57,247 nt of DNA from Chloroflexota bacterium (GTDB lineage Bacteria > Chloroflexota > Dehalococcoidia > JACQUA01). The stretch spans positions 1-57,247 of the forward strand of contig JACQUA010000046.1 in the NCBI GenBank assembly GCA_016210565.1, given 5' to 3'. Both the position numbers and the translations under genes were made by a program. Shown piece by piece: positions 25,789 to 33,882 of this stretch (its first letter is position 1; the number at the start of each line of letters is the position of its first letter). Under the pieces are notes generated by a model. The model was given only the letters and a program-made list of their open reading frames with translations. It was not told where the DNA came from and made no database searches.

Positions 25789-28014
25789 ATGCCTTACTCG
25801 CAAGAAGTCCTGGATGAAGTGGCCTTGAGCCAGGGTGAATTCAACCTGATAGTGGAAAAGCTGGGCCGGGAGCCGACCATTGTTGAGCTGGGAATGTTCG
25901 GCTCTCTGTGGAGCGAGCACTGCGGTTACAAGCATTCCAAACCGCTTCTGGGGATGTTTCCTCACGTCCGGAGGGAATCTCGCGGTTTGAAGGGCGTGGG
26001 GAGGGTGCTGGTCAAGGCCGGTGAGGAGAATGCCGGGGTCGTGGACATCGGCGACGGGCTTTCGATCGCGATGAAGATCGAGTCTCATAACCATCCTTCC
26101 GCGATAGAGCCTTACCAGGGAGCTGCCACGGGGGTCGGTGGCATCGTCAGGGACATATTCACCATGGGCGTCAGGCCGATCGCCCTGCTGAACTCCCTGC
26201 GCTTTGGTCCGCTGACGGAACCGAGAAACCGGTACCTGTTCAATGGAGTTGTGGGGGGAATCGGCGGTTATGGGAATTGCCTCGGTATTCCCGATGTGGC
26301 CGGCGAGATCTTCTTTGCGGACACCTATTCGGCGAATCCCCTGGTAAACGCGATGTGTGTGGGCATTGGCAAGACGGGAAGCCTCGTGAAGGCTACGGCC
26401 AAAGGGGTAGGCAACCTGATCATGCTGGTGGGCGCCGATACGGGACGGGATGGGCTTCACGGCGCGTCAGGTCTCGCCTCAAGGGTGTTCGACCAGCAGG
26501 CGGAAATGCGTTCCGCCGTCCAGGTGGGCAATCCCTTCCTGGAAAAGTTGCTCATGGAGGCCTGTCTGGAACTCGCCGAAACTGACTGGATAGTCGGGAT
26601 GCAGGACCTGGGGGCCGCCGGGCTGACGAGCGCCAGCGTGGAGAGCGCCGCGCGCGGTGGCAGCGGTATTGAAATCGATATTCTGAAAGTGCCCCGCCGC
26701 GAGCAGGGGATGACTCCCTACGAGGTCATGCTTTCCGAATCGCAGGAAAGAATGCTCATTACGGTTAGGAAGGGTTTTGAAGACAAAGTCTTCGGCGTTT
26801 TTCGCAAGTGGGACCTGCGGGCTGACATTATCGGGACGGTGACGGGGGACGGCCTGGCGAGAATCAAGAAAGGCCCCGAAATCACGGCGGAGGCCCCGGT
26901 TTCCATGCTGGTTGAGCCGCCGGCCTACCGCCTGCGGCCCCAAAAGCCGTCCTGGTTGAGGAAACTGCAGGACTTCGATTTCCACGGACTGGCTGACATA
27001 AACAAGAGCGAAGCCAATACCTGGTTTTTGAATTTGATGGCTTCTCCCAACATCGGAAGCAAGGAACGGGTCTACCGCCAATACGATCACCAGGTGCTGG
27101 ACAATACCGTGGTGCTCCCCGGGGGAGATGCTGCAGTGCTCAGGATAAAGGGGACTGGGAAAGGTATTGCCCTGACCGCCGACGGCAACGGGCGTCTGTG
27201 CTACCTGGACCCTTACGCCGGGGGGGCCATGGCCGTGGCGGAGGCGGCGCGCAACGTGGTCTGCAGCGGGGCCGTTCCCCTGGCCCTCACTGATTGCCTC
27301 AATTTTGGCAACCCGGAGAAGGAAGATATCTACTACCAGTTGAAGGAGTGCGTCCGCGGGATGGCCAGGGCCTGCCGGGTGCTGAACGTTCCGGTCATCA
27401 GCGGCAACGTGTCGCTATATAACGAGACCAGGGGCGAGGCGGTCTATCCAACGCCGGTGGTGGGCATGCTCGGCTTCTTGCCGGAGCTGAAGAGTAGGTG
27501 CGGAGTAGCTTTCCGGTCAGAGGGAGACCAGGTATACTTGCTCGGGGGCAGAAAACCTGCGCCGGAAGACCTGGCCGGGAGTGAATATCTGCAGAGGAGG
27601 TTCGGCCGTGTCGCCGGACGCCCGGCCATCGACCTGGACCTGGAAAGAAGGGTCCAACAGTGCTGCCTGGACGGTATCAGCCGGGGCCTGGTGAAGTCGG
27701 CCCATGATTGCTCGGAAGGCGGGTTGGCGGTTGCCCTGGCGGAAAGCTGTATCAAAGGGGGCGTGGGTTTTTCCGGGGAGGGCTGGAGTCCCGGCGAGGC
27801 TGCCGCGGCCGCTCTTTTCGGCGAGGTCCCGTCGCGCATCGTCGTGTCGGTAGAGGCTCGGAATGAGTCTGCTTTCGTGGAGTTGTGCCGTCGCCGCAAA
27901 GCGCCGTTGCTGATATTGGGCGTGGTGGGGGGCGGGGAATTCAGCCTCGGCGGTTTGTTAAGGTTGCCGCTGCCAGAGGTGGAGCATGCCTGGAAAAGCG
28001 CGCTGGAGCCGTAG
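25789..28014 (+). CDS. purL: Phosphoribosylformylglycinamidine synthase subunit PurL
   Basis: 741 residues from ATG 25789 (MPYSQEVLDE), AAAGGA six bases upstream. ATP-dependent conversion of FGAR to FGAM, fourth step of purine synthesis. Small-type PurL by length. Signatures: SLWSEHCGYKHS, KIESHNHPSAIEPYQGAATGVGG, the second half beginning GGDAAVLRIK, and GNVSLYNET. Small PurL normally works with PurQ and a small PurS. purQ is adjacent, but no purS is visible nearby. Confidence 0.96.
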   Translation: MPYSQEVLDEVALSQGEFNLIVEKLGREPTIVELGMFGSLWSEHCGYKHSKPLLGMFPHVRRESRGLKGVGRVLVKAGEENAGVVDIGDGLSIAMKIESHNHPSAIEPYQGAATGVGGIVRDIFTMGVRPIALLNSLRFGPLTEPRNRYLFNGVVGGIGGYGNCLGIPDVAGEIFFADTYSANPLVNAMCVGIGKTGSLVKATAKGVGNLIMLVGADTGRDGLHGASGLASRVFDQQAEMRSAVQVGNPFLEKLLMEACLELAETDWIVGMQDLGAAGLTSASVESAARGGSGIEIDILKVPRREQGMTPYEVMLSESQERMLITVRKGFEDKVFGVFRKWDLRADIIGTVTGDGLARIKKGPEITAEAPVSMLVEPPAYRLRPQKPSWLRKLQDFDFHGLADINKSEANTWFLNLMASPNIGSKERVYRQYDHQVLDNTVVLPGGDAAVLRIKGTGKGIALTADGNGRLCYLDPYAGGAMAVAEAARNVVCSGAVPLALTDCLNFGNPEKEDIYYQLKECVRGMARACRVLNVPVISGNVSLYNETRGEAVYPTPVVGMLGFLPELKSRCGVAFRSEGDQVYLLGGRKPAPEDLAGSEYLQRRFGRVAGRPAIDLDLERRVQQCCLDGISRGLVKSAHDCSEGGLAVALAESCIKGGVGFSGEGWSPGEAAAAALFGEVPSRIVVSVEARNESAFVELCRRRKAPLLILGVVGGGEFSLGGLLRLPLPEVEHAWKSALEP

Positions 28015-28092
28015 ATTGTCAGTCTGGTGTAAGTTATGGGGGGAAAACGGAGTAATTTCTCAAAAAATATCGCGATTTTGGCTCCGGAGGTA

Positions 28093-28121
28093 TTGACAAA
28101 CCTTGCAGACTGTGTTAGTTT
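28093..28121 (+). promoter_or_regulatory. Promoter of the candidate small RNA
   Basis: TTGACA (28093-28098), 17-base spacer, TAGTTT (28116-28121), placing the start point at G28128, the first base of the closing stem of the RNA. An alternative -10, TATAAG at 28121-28126, would need a 22-base spacer. Confidence 0.55.
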
Positions 28122-28127
28122 ATAAGC

Positions 28128-28253
28128 GTCCCAAGTAATCAGGCAGAACAGACGGTTGAAAGCAGGGGGCCAGGATCCCGGTTGATGACCGAAGGATGCT
28201 GGTAAATGTGGAGTAAGCCGGGTCGCCGGAAGGTTACTTGGGACATTTTTTTT
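28128..28253 (+). ncRNA. Candidate stand-alone structured small RNA
   Basis: About 125 bases. The ends pair perfectly over 11 bp (GTCCCAAGTAA 28128-28138 with TTACTTGGGAC 28234-28244), directly followed by eight T, so the closing helix also ends transcription. Inside, 28170-28178 pairs with 28194-28202 (eight of nine) and continues as CGGT/ACCG around a TGATG loop. A short CCGG-GTCG-CCGG hairpin lies at 28218-28229. A promoter fits exactly at the 5' end. No open frame of note. It does not show the motifs of SRP RNA, tmRNA, RNase P RNA or a riboswitch that I know. Function unknown. Confidence 0.6.
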
Positions 28254-28450
28254 CCCCCGAACTTTCCGCACTGTCCGGTTCATACCCGCTACTTGTGGCG
28301 ATTGCCGGAAGCCCACGATTTGCGTCCTGACCACCACCATCATTCCTTATGCGCTGGAGGCAACAGGCGCTGGACACAGTACGCTTTTTGAAATGTGGGA
28401 CATAGGGTGGCCGATGGATTGGCTGCTCTAGGGCAACATGGCGGACAACC

Positions 28451-28480
28451 GGTACCACCCCGATGCATCGGGGTGGTACC
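28451..28480. repeat. Perfect 30-bp palindrome
   Basis: GGTACCACCCCGATG followed by its exact reverse complement. It lies in the gene-free stretch 28254-28647, which otherwise holds only fragments of dispersed repeats (a family G-like piece ends it at about 28600-28640). Confidence 0.8.
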
Positions 28481-28647
28481 GGGTAACGGGCAACGCCAGG
28501 TTGAATAGTCAGTGACCATGATGGGACCTTGACCTTCCAGAGAGCGGCTGCGGAGCGGTTACCCGCCTGTGTCCAGCAGAGATGTGGGACACGATGAGGA
28601 TGCATCGGGGTCGCAGAGCGGATCGGCTACAACCCACCCGATAGATG

Positions 28648-30168
28648 CTAGACCTGGAGGGGAGTGGCGTCAGGGGAAGGAAGCGGCAGCGCCACGTTTT
28701 GCTTCAACTCCTGCTGCAGCGTAGCGACGAAAGGGAGGTTCCGGTACTGCCCGTGGAAGTCCAGCCCATACCCCACCACGAATTCATCCGGTATTTCGAA
28801 GCCCACGTATTTCAGAGGAACGTCCACCAGTCGTCGCGCTCTCTTGTCCAGCAAGGTGCACACCTGCAGGCTGGCCGGGTTGCTGGCTGACAGGTAGTTC
28901 ATCAGGTAGTGCAGCGTCATGCCGGTATCGACGATATCTTCAACCACAATGACATCTCTACCTTCGATGGGTTGTTCCAGGTCTTTCGTGATGCGCACCG
29001 GGCCGGATTTGTCCTCGTCAAAGTAGGAGATCGCCATGAACTCCAGGGACACCGGCAATGAAATATGGCGCATCAGGTCGGAAAAGAAGCAGATGACGCC
29101 CTTCAATACGCCTACCAACAGGGGCTTCTTGTCGGAGTAGTCAATGGAAATTTCCCGCCCCAGTTCCATGACTCGTTTCTGTATCTGGTGGGAGGGCAAC
29201 AGGACGTTGCCGATGCCCCGGACCGTCTCTTCAGACAACGGGCCATAGCCATACTTTGCCAGCAACCGGGAGTAGTCTTTACGGTTTATCAACTTGATGT
29301 TGATGTCGGGATGGAGTTCTTTAACCCGCCGCACCTTCCGGTTCTTGTCCGTCGCCAGACTCTGCTTCATGGTCGTGATTTCCACGTAGAGGTCCAGTTC
29401 CGGTAGATAGAAGTCCGGTGTGAACATTTCTTTGATGCGGTTGCCGTCTTTCTCCAGGGTGAAGGACCGGGGTTCATAAATCCATTCTATCCGGTAGAAG
29501 TCCAGGAGCCTGGCGAACTCCTCTTCGCTGGGATGGGCGAACTGGCTGGGCTTTCGGATCTCGGATGTGATGCCGGTCAGTTCCTTCTTGAGGTCAAAGG
29601 CGCTCAAGGTCCCTCCGGCCACCCCGCTGGTCAGCGTCTCTTTCAGGCGCTCGTTCTCCAGCTCGCCAGCGCAGATGCTGGCGACCGTTACCAGAAAGGC
29701 TTTGTCCCGTTTTTGGAATTCGCGTTTCCGGCGGGAGTATATCCTGACGGCGCCCAGCACCTGGCCCTTGTACATGATGGCAGTGGAGAGAATGGAGGCT
29801 ATACCCGCCTGCCTGGCCATTTCGGGATGCTTTACCTGGGGGTCCTCGGTGGCCTCAAGTACGGCCACGGTCTTTCCCGAAAGCACTTCTGAAAGGCACA
29901 CGTTCTTGGCGCTCACCATTCCCTTTCTCAGGTACCACTCGGTGAGGCCGTAGGTTGCCACCCGGAGCAGATTCTCCTTGGTCTTATCCAGGAGCATGAT
30001 AATACCCGCATCGGCATCCAGTGCCCTCACCCCCATCTTCAGGACCGAATGCAGCGCTTCGCGGGCGTTCTTTCCACTGTTCAGGATGGCTGTAATTTCG
30101 CGGAGGGAATCGTAAAAACTTCCGCCCTTATTACCCACTTTACCTGGCTCAAAATCAGACAACTGCAA
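28648..30168 (-). CDS. GAF domain - PD-(D/E)XK-like domain - hypoxanthine phosphoribosyltransferase fusion
   Basis: 506 residues if started at TTG 30168; a TATAAT lies only two bases upstream, so GTG 30138 (residue 11) may be the true start. Residues about 20-175 are a GAF-type sensor domain. Residues about 212-308 look like a PD-(D/E)XK nuclease fold: a Glu-rich helix (EEEFARLLDFY), then FTPDFYLPELDLYVEITTMK with P251-D252 and E263; the usual Lys after the Glu is Thr265, with K268 nearby. Residues about 320-490 are a purine phosphoribosyltransferase with the PRPP loop VVEDIVDTGMT (409-418 area) and an acidic-aromatic FVVGYGLD end. The last domain should salvage hypoxanthine/guanine with PRPP. 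The fusion suggests regulation by a small molecule. Last residues run into linker-like sequence. Confidence 0.8.
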   Translation of the reverse strand: MQLSDFEPGKVGNKGGSFYDSLREITAILNSGKNAREALHSVLKMGVRALDADAGIIMLLDKTKENLLRVATYGLTEWYLRKGMVSAKNVCLSEVLSGKTVAVLEATEDPQVKHPEMARQAGIASILSTAIMYKGQVLGAVRIYSRRKREFQKRDKAFLVTVASICAGELENERLKETLTSGVAGGTLSAFDLKKELTGITSEIRKPSQFAHPSEEEFARLLDFYRIEWIYEPRSFTLEKDGNRIKEMFTPDFYLPELDLYVEITTMKQSLATDKNRKVRRVKELHPDINIKLINRKDYSRLLAKYGYGPLSEETVRGIGNVLLPSHQIQKRVMELGREISIDYSDKKPLLVGVLKGVICFFSDLMRHISLPVSLEFMAISYFDEDKSGPVRITKDLEQPIEGRDVIVVEDIVDTGMTLHYLMNYLSASNPASLQVCTLLDKRARRLVDVPLKYVGFEIPDEFVVGYGLDFHGQYRNLPFVATLQQELKQNVALPLPSPDATPLQV

Positions 30169-30170
30169 CC

Positions 30171-30176
30171 ATTATA
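30171..30176 (-). promoter_or_regulatory. TATAAT -10 element upstream of the GAF-HPRT fusion gene
   Basis: A consensus -10 on the minus strand. No good -35 is seen 16-18 bases upstream. Its closeness to the TTG at 30168 argues for a start codon further in. Confidence 0.45.
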
Positions 30177-30208
30177 CAACGTTTTCAAAGCAAAAGCCAG
30201 CGCCGCGC

Positions 30209-30232
30209 GACAGGCTGGAAAGCCTGTCCTAC
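30209..30232. repeat. Dispersed palindrome family H, copy 3
   Basis: GACAGGCTGGAAAGCCTGTCC, reverse orientation to the copies at 1196 and 20878. Confidence 0.75.
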
Positions 30233-30249
30233 TGGTAACTTTAGCAAGG

Positions 30250-32163
30250 CTAGAGCCGTGGGCTACACCCCGCTCCACGGGTCAAACGGTTTGCGGAATA
30301 CGACCAGATAAGTATAGCCGCGGCCAGCGCGGCGCCTAAGACGTCTGTCAGCCACCCCGGGTAGGCCAGAAGGATACCTGAGACGGCGAAGACGATCCGT
30401 GTCAGGGGGCCGATTCTTCCGATACCGACCATATATTGCTCGATGCTGCCGGCGATCAGGATGAATCCAATCATGGCTGTGACGATTGACTCGATCACCA
30501 CCCCGATCGAACCGTGGCCGATGAGCGCGGGGTCCAAAACGAAGAAGAATGGGATGATGAATCCCACCACACCCAGGCGCATGGCCCGCAACGCGGTCCG
30601 CATCACCGGCGACCCGGCCAAATTGGAGGCGACATAGACCGACACGCAGGTAGGCGGCGTCAAATCGCCCATCATTCCCCAGTACAGGAAGAACAAATGA
30701 GCAGCCATAGGGTCAAGCCCGACATTGGCTAAGGCCGGAACGAATATCATGGCCGAGAAGATGTAGACCACAGTGATGGGCATACCCGTTCCCAGCACCA
30801 GGGCGCTGAGGCTTCCAAACAGCAACAATAGATACAGGTTTCCCCCGCTCAAGGCCAGCACCTCACTGGCAAAGGATTGGGCAACGCCGGTCATCGATAG
30901 CCCGCCTATGAGCATACCCACACCGGCCATTATGGGTAGCAGTTCGGTCAAGGTCGTCCCCATGTTTCTTGTGAACAGGCCCAGGGTTGCCAGATTCGGT
31001 CTGGTACTCTTTCTTATGAAGGCGCAGGCGAACAGGAAGGCTGCGGCGTAGAAAGGCGCCCAGGCTTCTACCCTTACATAAAACAGGAGATAGACCAGGA
31101 CTACCAGACTGCCGAGATAGTACCAGCCGTCTCTCAGGACCTTGCCCAGAGAGGGGATCTCGGACCGTGATAATGCACTTAGCTCGTTTCGCTGGGCAAA
31201 CAGGTATACCTGCCCGAACAGGCTAATGTAGTACAGAAACATGGGGATGGCAGCCGCGAGTGCCACCGCGGCGTATGGCACCCTCAGGAATGAGGCCATG
31301 ATGAAAGCGGTAGCTCCCATCACGGGAGGGGTAACCAGCCCGCCCACGGAGGCGCAACTTTCTATCGCGGCGGCATAGTGGGAGGGATACCCCAGCTTCT
31401 TCATCGTGGGAATGGTTATGCTTCCAACGGTGGCCACATTGGACACGGCGCTCCCGGAGAGACTGGCAAACATGGCGCTGGACGCCACGGCCACCAGCGC
31501 TGGCCCGCCCCGAATGCGGCCCAGAAGCACCTGGGCAATGTCTATGAGGAATCTGCCGGCGCCAGTGATTTGCAGAGCGGCCCCGAAGATGAGAAAGCCT
31601 ATGAGCAGGTCGCCGAAGACCTGCATCGGCAGTCCGAAAATACTGGAAGTACCCAGGAAATGATATCCCACCAGAGTCTTCAGCGAATAGTTCTTGCCGA
31701 AGAGAACGCTGGGCATGTAGGCTGCAAAAAGGGGATAGACCGAAAAAACGCCCACTATGCCGGCCACGACCTGGCCTCCGGCGCGCCTCAAGCCTTCCAG
31801 CGTGATCAGCCACGTGGTCAATCCCAGTATCAAGCCGAAGGGCGGTGGGTCGACTTCCCAGTCCGAGGCAGCCATCCTCTCGGCAGATACAATAACGAAA
31901 ACCGGCCCGGCCAGGCTCACCGCCGCCAGGAGCACATCGTACCACGGTATTCTGTCCCGGGGAGAGCGACTGGTGGCAGGGATGATGAGGAATACCAGGG
32001 GTATGAAGCACCCGAGGAGCGTCGCGAGGTAGGCGACGTTGAACATCTCCACCCCGGCGACCCGGAGGCGGAAAATGTTATAGACGCTCACTGCGATGCC
32101 AAGCCAGGTGAGCGCCGCAAAGACCAGTTTCCAGGGACCTGTTAGGGTTCTGTATCTAGTCAT
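30250..32163 (-). CDS. TRAP transporter 4TM/12TM fused permease (TAXI type)
   Basis: 637 residues, ATG at 32163 (MTRYRTLTGPWKLVF). Polytopic membrane protein: about four N-terminal helices of DctQ type joined to a DctM-type part with many helices. Family signatures include GSAVSNVATVGSITIPTMKKLGYP, SCASVGGLVTPPVMGATAFIMA and MMGDLTPPTCVSVYVASNLA. Such fused permeases use a sodium gradient and a TAXI-type binding protein to import organic acids. The receptor gene lies upstream on the same strand. The last ten residues read into a dispersed repeat before a stop. Confidence 0.92.
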   Translation of the reverse strand: MTRYRTLTGPWKLVFAALTWLGIAVSVYNIFRLRVAGVEMFNVAYLATLLGCFIPLVFLIIPATSRSPRDRIPWYDVLLAAVSLAGPVFVIVSAERMAASDWEVDPPPFGLILGLTTWLITLEGLRRAGGQVVAGIVGVFSVYPLFAAYMPSVLFGKNYSLKTLVGYHFLGTSSIFGLPMQVFGDLLIGFLIFGAALQITGAGRFLIDIAQVLLGRIRGGPALVAVASSAMFASLSGSAVSNVATVGSITIPTMKKLGYPSHYAAAIESCASVGGLVTPPVMGATAFIMASFLRVPYAAVALAAAIPMFLYYISLFGQVYLFAQRNELSALSRSEIPSLGKVLRDGWYYLGSLVVLVYLLFYVRVEAWAPFYAAAFLFACAFIRKSTRPNLATLGLFTRNMGTTLTELLPIMAGVGMLIGGLSMTGVAQSFASEVLALSGGNLYLLLLFGSLSALVLGTGMPITVVYIFSAMIFVPALANVGLDPMAAHLFFLYWGMMGDLTPPTCVSVYVASNLAGSPVMRTALRAMRLGVVGFIIPFFFVLDPALIGHGSIGVVIESIVTAMIGFILIAGSIEQYMVGIGRIGPLTRIVFAVSGILLAYPGWLTDVLGAALAAAILIWSYSANRLTRGAGCSPRL

Positions 32164-32201
32164 CCGGGAATTGCGCCCGCATTATTAGTGTCAAACGTGT
32201 G

Positions 32202-32244
32202 GGTGGGTTGAGCACCCCGCTGCCGCGTCGGGGTGCGAACCAAC
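32202..32244. repeat. Dispersed repeat family E, copy 4
   Basis: GGTGGGTTGAGCACCCCGC...GGGGTGCGAACCAACC, between the permease and receptor genes. Confidence 0.6.
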
Positions 32245-32331
32245 CGTTTCGAAGGCCGGAGGTGAGGAGGCTGAAGGGCAAAAACCGTGCTCCGGCTTTC
32301 ATCAAGCGGACATCGGTATTTTGCCGGATCT

Positions 32332-32487
32332 CACAGGCACGGTGGCCTGTGGTATCGGGAGCCTTAGCGTTTCCCGTGCCTCTGCGGTGAAATTTCACCT
32401 CGACCAGGCCGCCACGGTCTCCGCCGTGAATTGACCGGACCAATTGAGATAGGCATTTTCCGGTCGGCACAGGCGGGGACGCCTGTG
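32332..32487. repeat. Dispersed palindrome family A, copies 8 and 9
   Basis: CACAGGCACGGTGGCCTGTG (32332-32351) and CACAGGCGGGGACGCCTGTG (32468-32487). With the family E copy they account for most of the 332-base space between TRAP genes. Confidence 0.8.
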
Positions 32488-32495
32488 CCACCGGG

Positions 32496-33704
32496 TTATT
32501 TGCCCAGTCTCTGCTTCTCCAGCCTTAGCTGCTCTTGCTGGAATGTTTCATGATCCGCTGTCCAGACCCCGGCTTCTTTGAAGTACTTGACCGTGCCGTC
32601 GTGATACGGAATGCTAATGTTGCCCTTAGCGTTGGCCGCCGCGTCAAAGGTCCAGAATTTGAGATCCGGGTGCATATCCTTGTAGGTATCATAGCCACGA
32701 TGAAGGGCTTTGACGACGTTGTAGATGATGTCCTCGCTGATGTTGGAATAGGAGAAAATCCCGTCAGGGTAACCCGATACAGTTATTGACTGGCCCTTCT
32801 CCAATCCCGCAGCTTCAGCCACAATTGGAGACGCCCAGGGCGTCGCCTTGCGCAGCCGGTTCCATCCCTCGACATCGGTTTCAGGCATGCTGAACCACTG
32901 GATGCCGTAGCGGCTGGCTGCCAGCTCCACGACAGCGGGACTGAACAGTGTGCCGTAGGCGGCGTCCACCGTTCCCTCCATCGGTCCTTTCAGGGCGACG
33001 GCTACTTCTTTGAACGGCACCTTCATCACATCGTCCCAGCCCAAACCGCCGAAGGCCACGCCGGCTTGCACGTTCAGCGTCGTGGAAACGCTGCCTGCCA
33101 CATCGGGCACCCTCTTCCCTTTTAAAGCCGAGAGAGCTCTTATTCCGGCGTCTTTCCTGGCATACATGGCGCCCATGAAGTCCTTGCCGCGCCATACCAT
33201 GCGCACCGGCTGGGGCCCCCAGTCGCTGAAATCGTATAGTCCGTAGGTGGCGAAATAAGAGGTGACTCCGGTGGCGCAGATCAGTTCGGCTTCCTCCGAG
33301 CGGATGCGGGAGAACTTGGCTTTGTCGGTACCCAGGGCCTCCAGCCTCATTTTCATGGGACTGTGTTTATCCACAGCCTCCCGGAATCCCACGGTCCAGA
33401 GATAGGTGGCCGATCCCACCGTGTGGGTGGTCATGGTGATAAGCTCAGGCAGTTTGGGCGCTGTTTTGGCGGCGGGGCTGGGGACGGCGGCCTGCGTCGG
33501 TGCGGCGGTTGGTTTCGGCGTGGCCGGCGCTGTAGTTGGTGCAACTGCAGGTTTGGGCGTGGTCGGCGCGACAACGGGCGCCGGCGTTGTGGGGGGTGCT
33601 TTCGGGGTGGCAGCCGGGGTGGCGGCGGGCTGCTGTGCGCAACCCAGCAGCAGGGCCACAAACAGGGCCATCGCCGCTAATCCAAGAACCTTTCGATCAA
33701 TCAT
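32496..33704 (-). CDS. TAXI-family TRAP transporter solute-binding lipoprotein
   Basis: 402 residues from ATG 33704, with AAAGGAG at good spacing. Lipoprotein signal with LLLGC (Cys22), then a Pro/Thr/Ala-rich tether of about 60 residues (TPKAPPTTPAP) and the TAXI binding domain (MTTHTVGSATYLWTVGFREAV..., GVTSYFATYGLYD, VDAAYGTLFSPAVVELA). It captures the substrate outside the cell for the permease at 30250-32163. TAXI receptors bind organic acids or amino acids. The actual substrate is unknown. Confidence 0.88.
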   Translation of the reverse strand: MIDRKVLGLAAMALFVALLLGCAQQPAATPAATPKAPPTTPAPVVAPTTPKPAVAPTTAPATPKPTAAPTQAAVPSPAAKTAPKLPELITMTTHTVGSATYLWTVGFREAVDKHSPMKMRLEALGTDKAKFSRIRSEEAELICATGVTSYFATYGLYDFSDWGPQPVRMVWRGKDFMGAMYARKDAGIRALSALKGKRVPDVAGSVSTTLNVQAGVAFGGLGWDDVMKVPFKEVAVALKGPMEGTVDAAYGTLFSPAVVELAASRYGIQWFSMPETDVEGWNRLRKATPWASPIVAEAAGLEKGQSITVSGYPDGIFSYSNISEDIIYNVVKALHRGYDTYKDMHPDLKFWTFDAAANAKGNISIPYHDGTVKYFKEAGVWTADHETFQQEQLRLEKQRLGK

Positions 33705-33738
33705 GGGCTTCTCCTTTCGATCACATAAGTCATCGTAC

Positions 33739-33881
33739 CTCCTCCCTCTTTCGCAAAGGGGGGATTGAGGGAGATTGCAGAGTCTCCGCCTTGGGAAAGG
33801 GATGATTAAGGGGGATTCAACAAGCACTCTGGCTATCAGGGACAATCCTCCTTAATCCCCCTTTGCGAAAGGGGGAGACAA
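33739..33881. repeat. Dispersed repeat family F, copies 2 and 3
   Basis: CCCTCTTTCGCAAAGGGGGGATTGAGGG and, after it, a larger inverted pair 'ATTAAGGGGGATTC ... TCCTTAATCCCCCTTTGCG'. It lies between the receptor gene and the CoA-transferase genes. Confidence 0.65.
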
Positions 33882-33882
33882 G

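Noticed and set aside
28128..28253. SRP RNA, 6S RNA or a riboswitch
   Set aside because: No GGAA-type SRP hairpin with its flanking conserved bases, too short and without the large bubble for 6S, and no aptamer consensus recognised. No gene lies downstream on the same strand, which speaks against a riboswitch.
28444..28490. T-box leader because of GGGGTGGTACCG
   Set aside because: The similarity comes from the 30-bp palindrome. The only nearby gene points toward it, and no specifier stem is seen.
28234..28605. 123-codon minus-strand frame and a 61-codon plus-strand frame in the purL downstream space
   Set aside because: No motif, no ribosome site, overlap with the candidate RNA and with repeat fragments.
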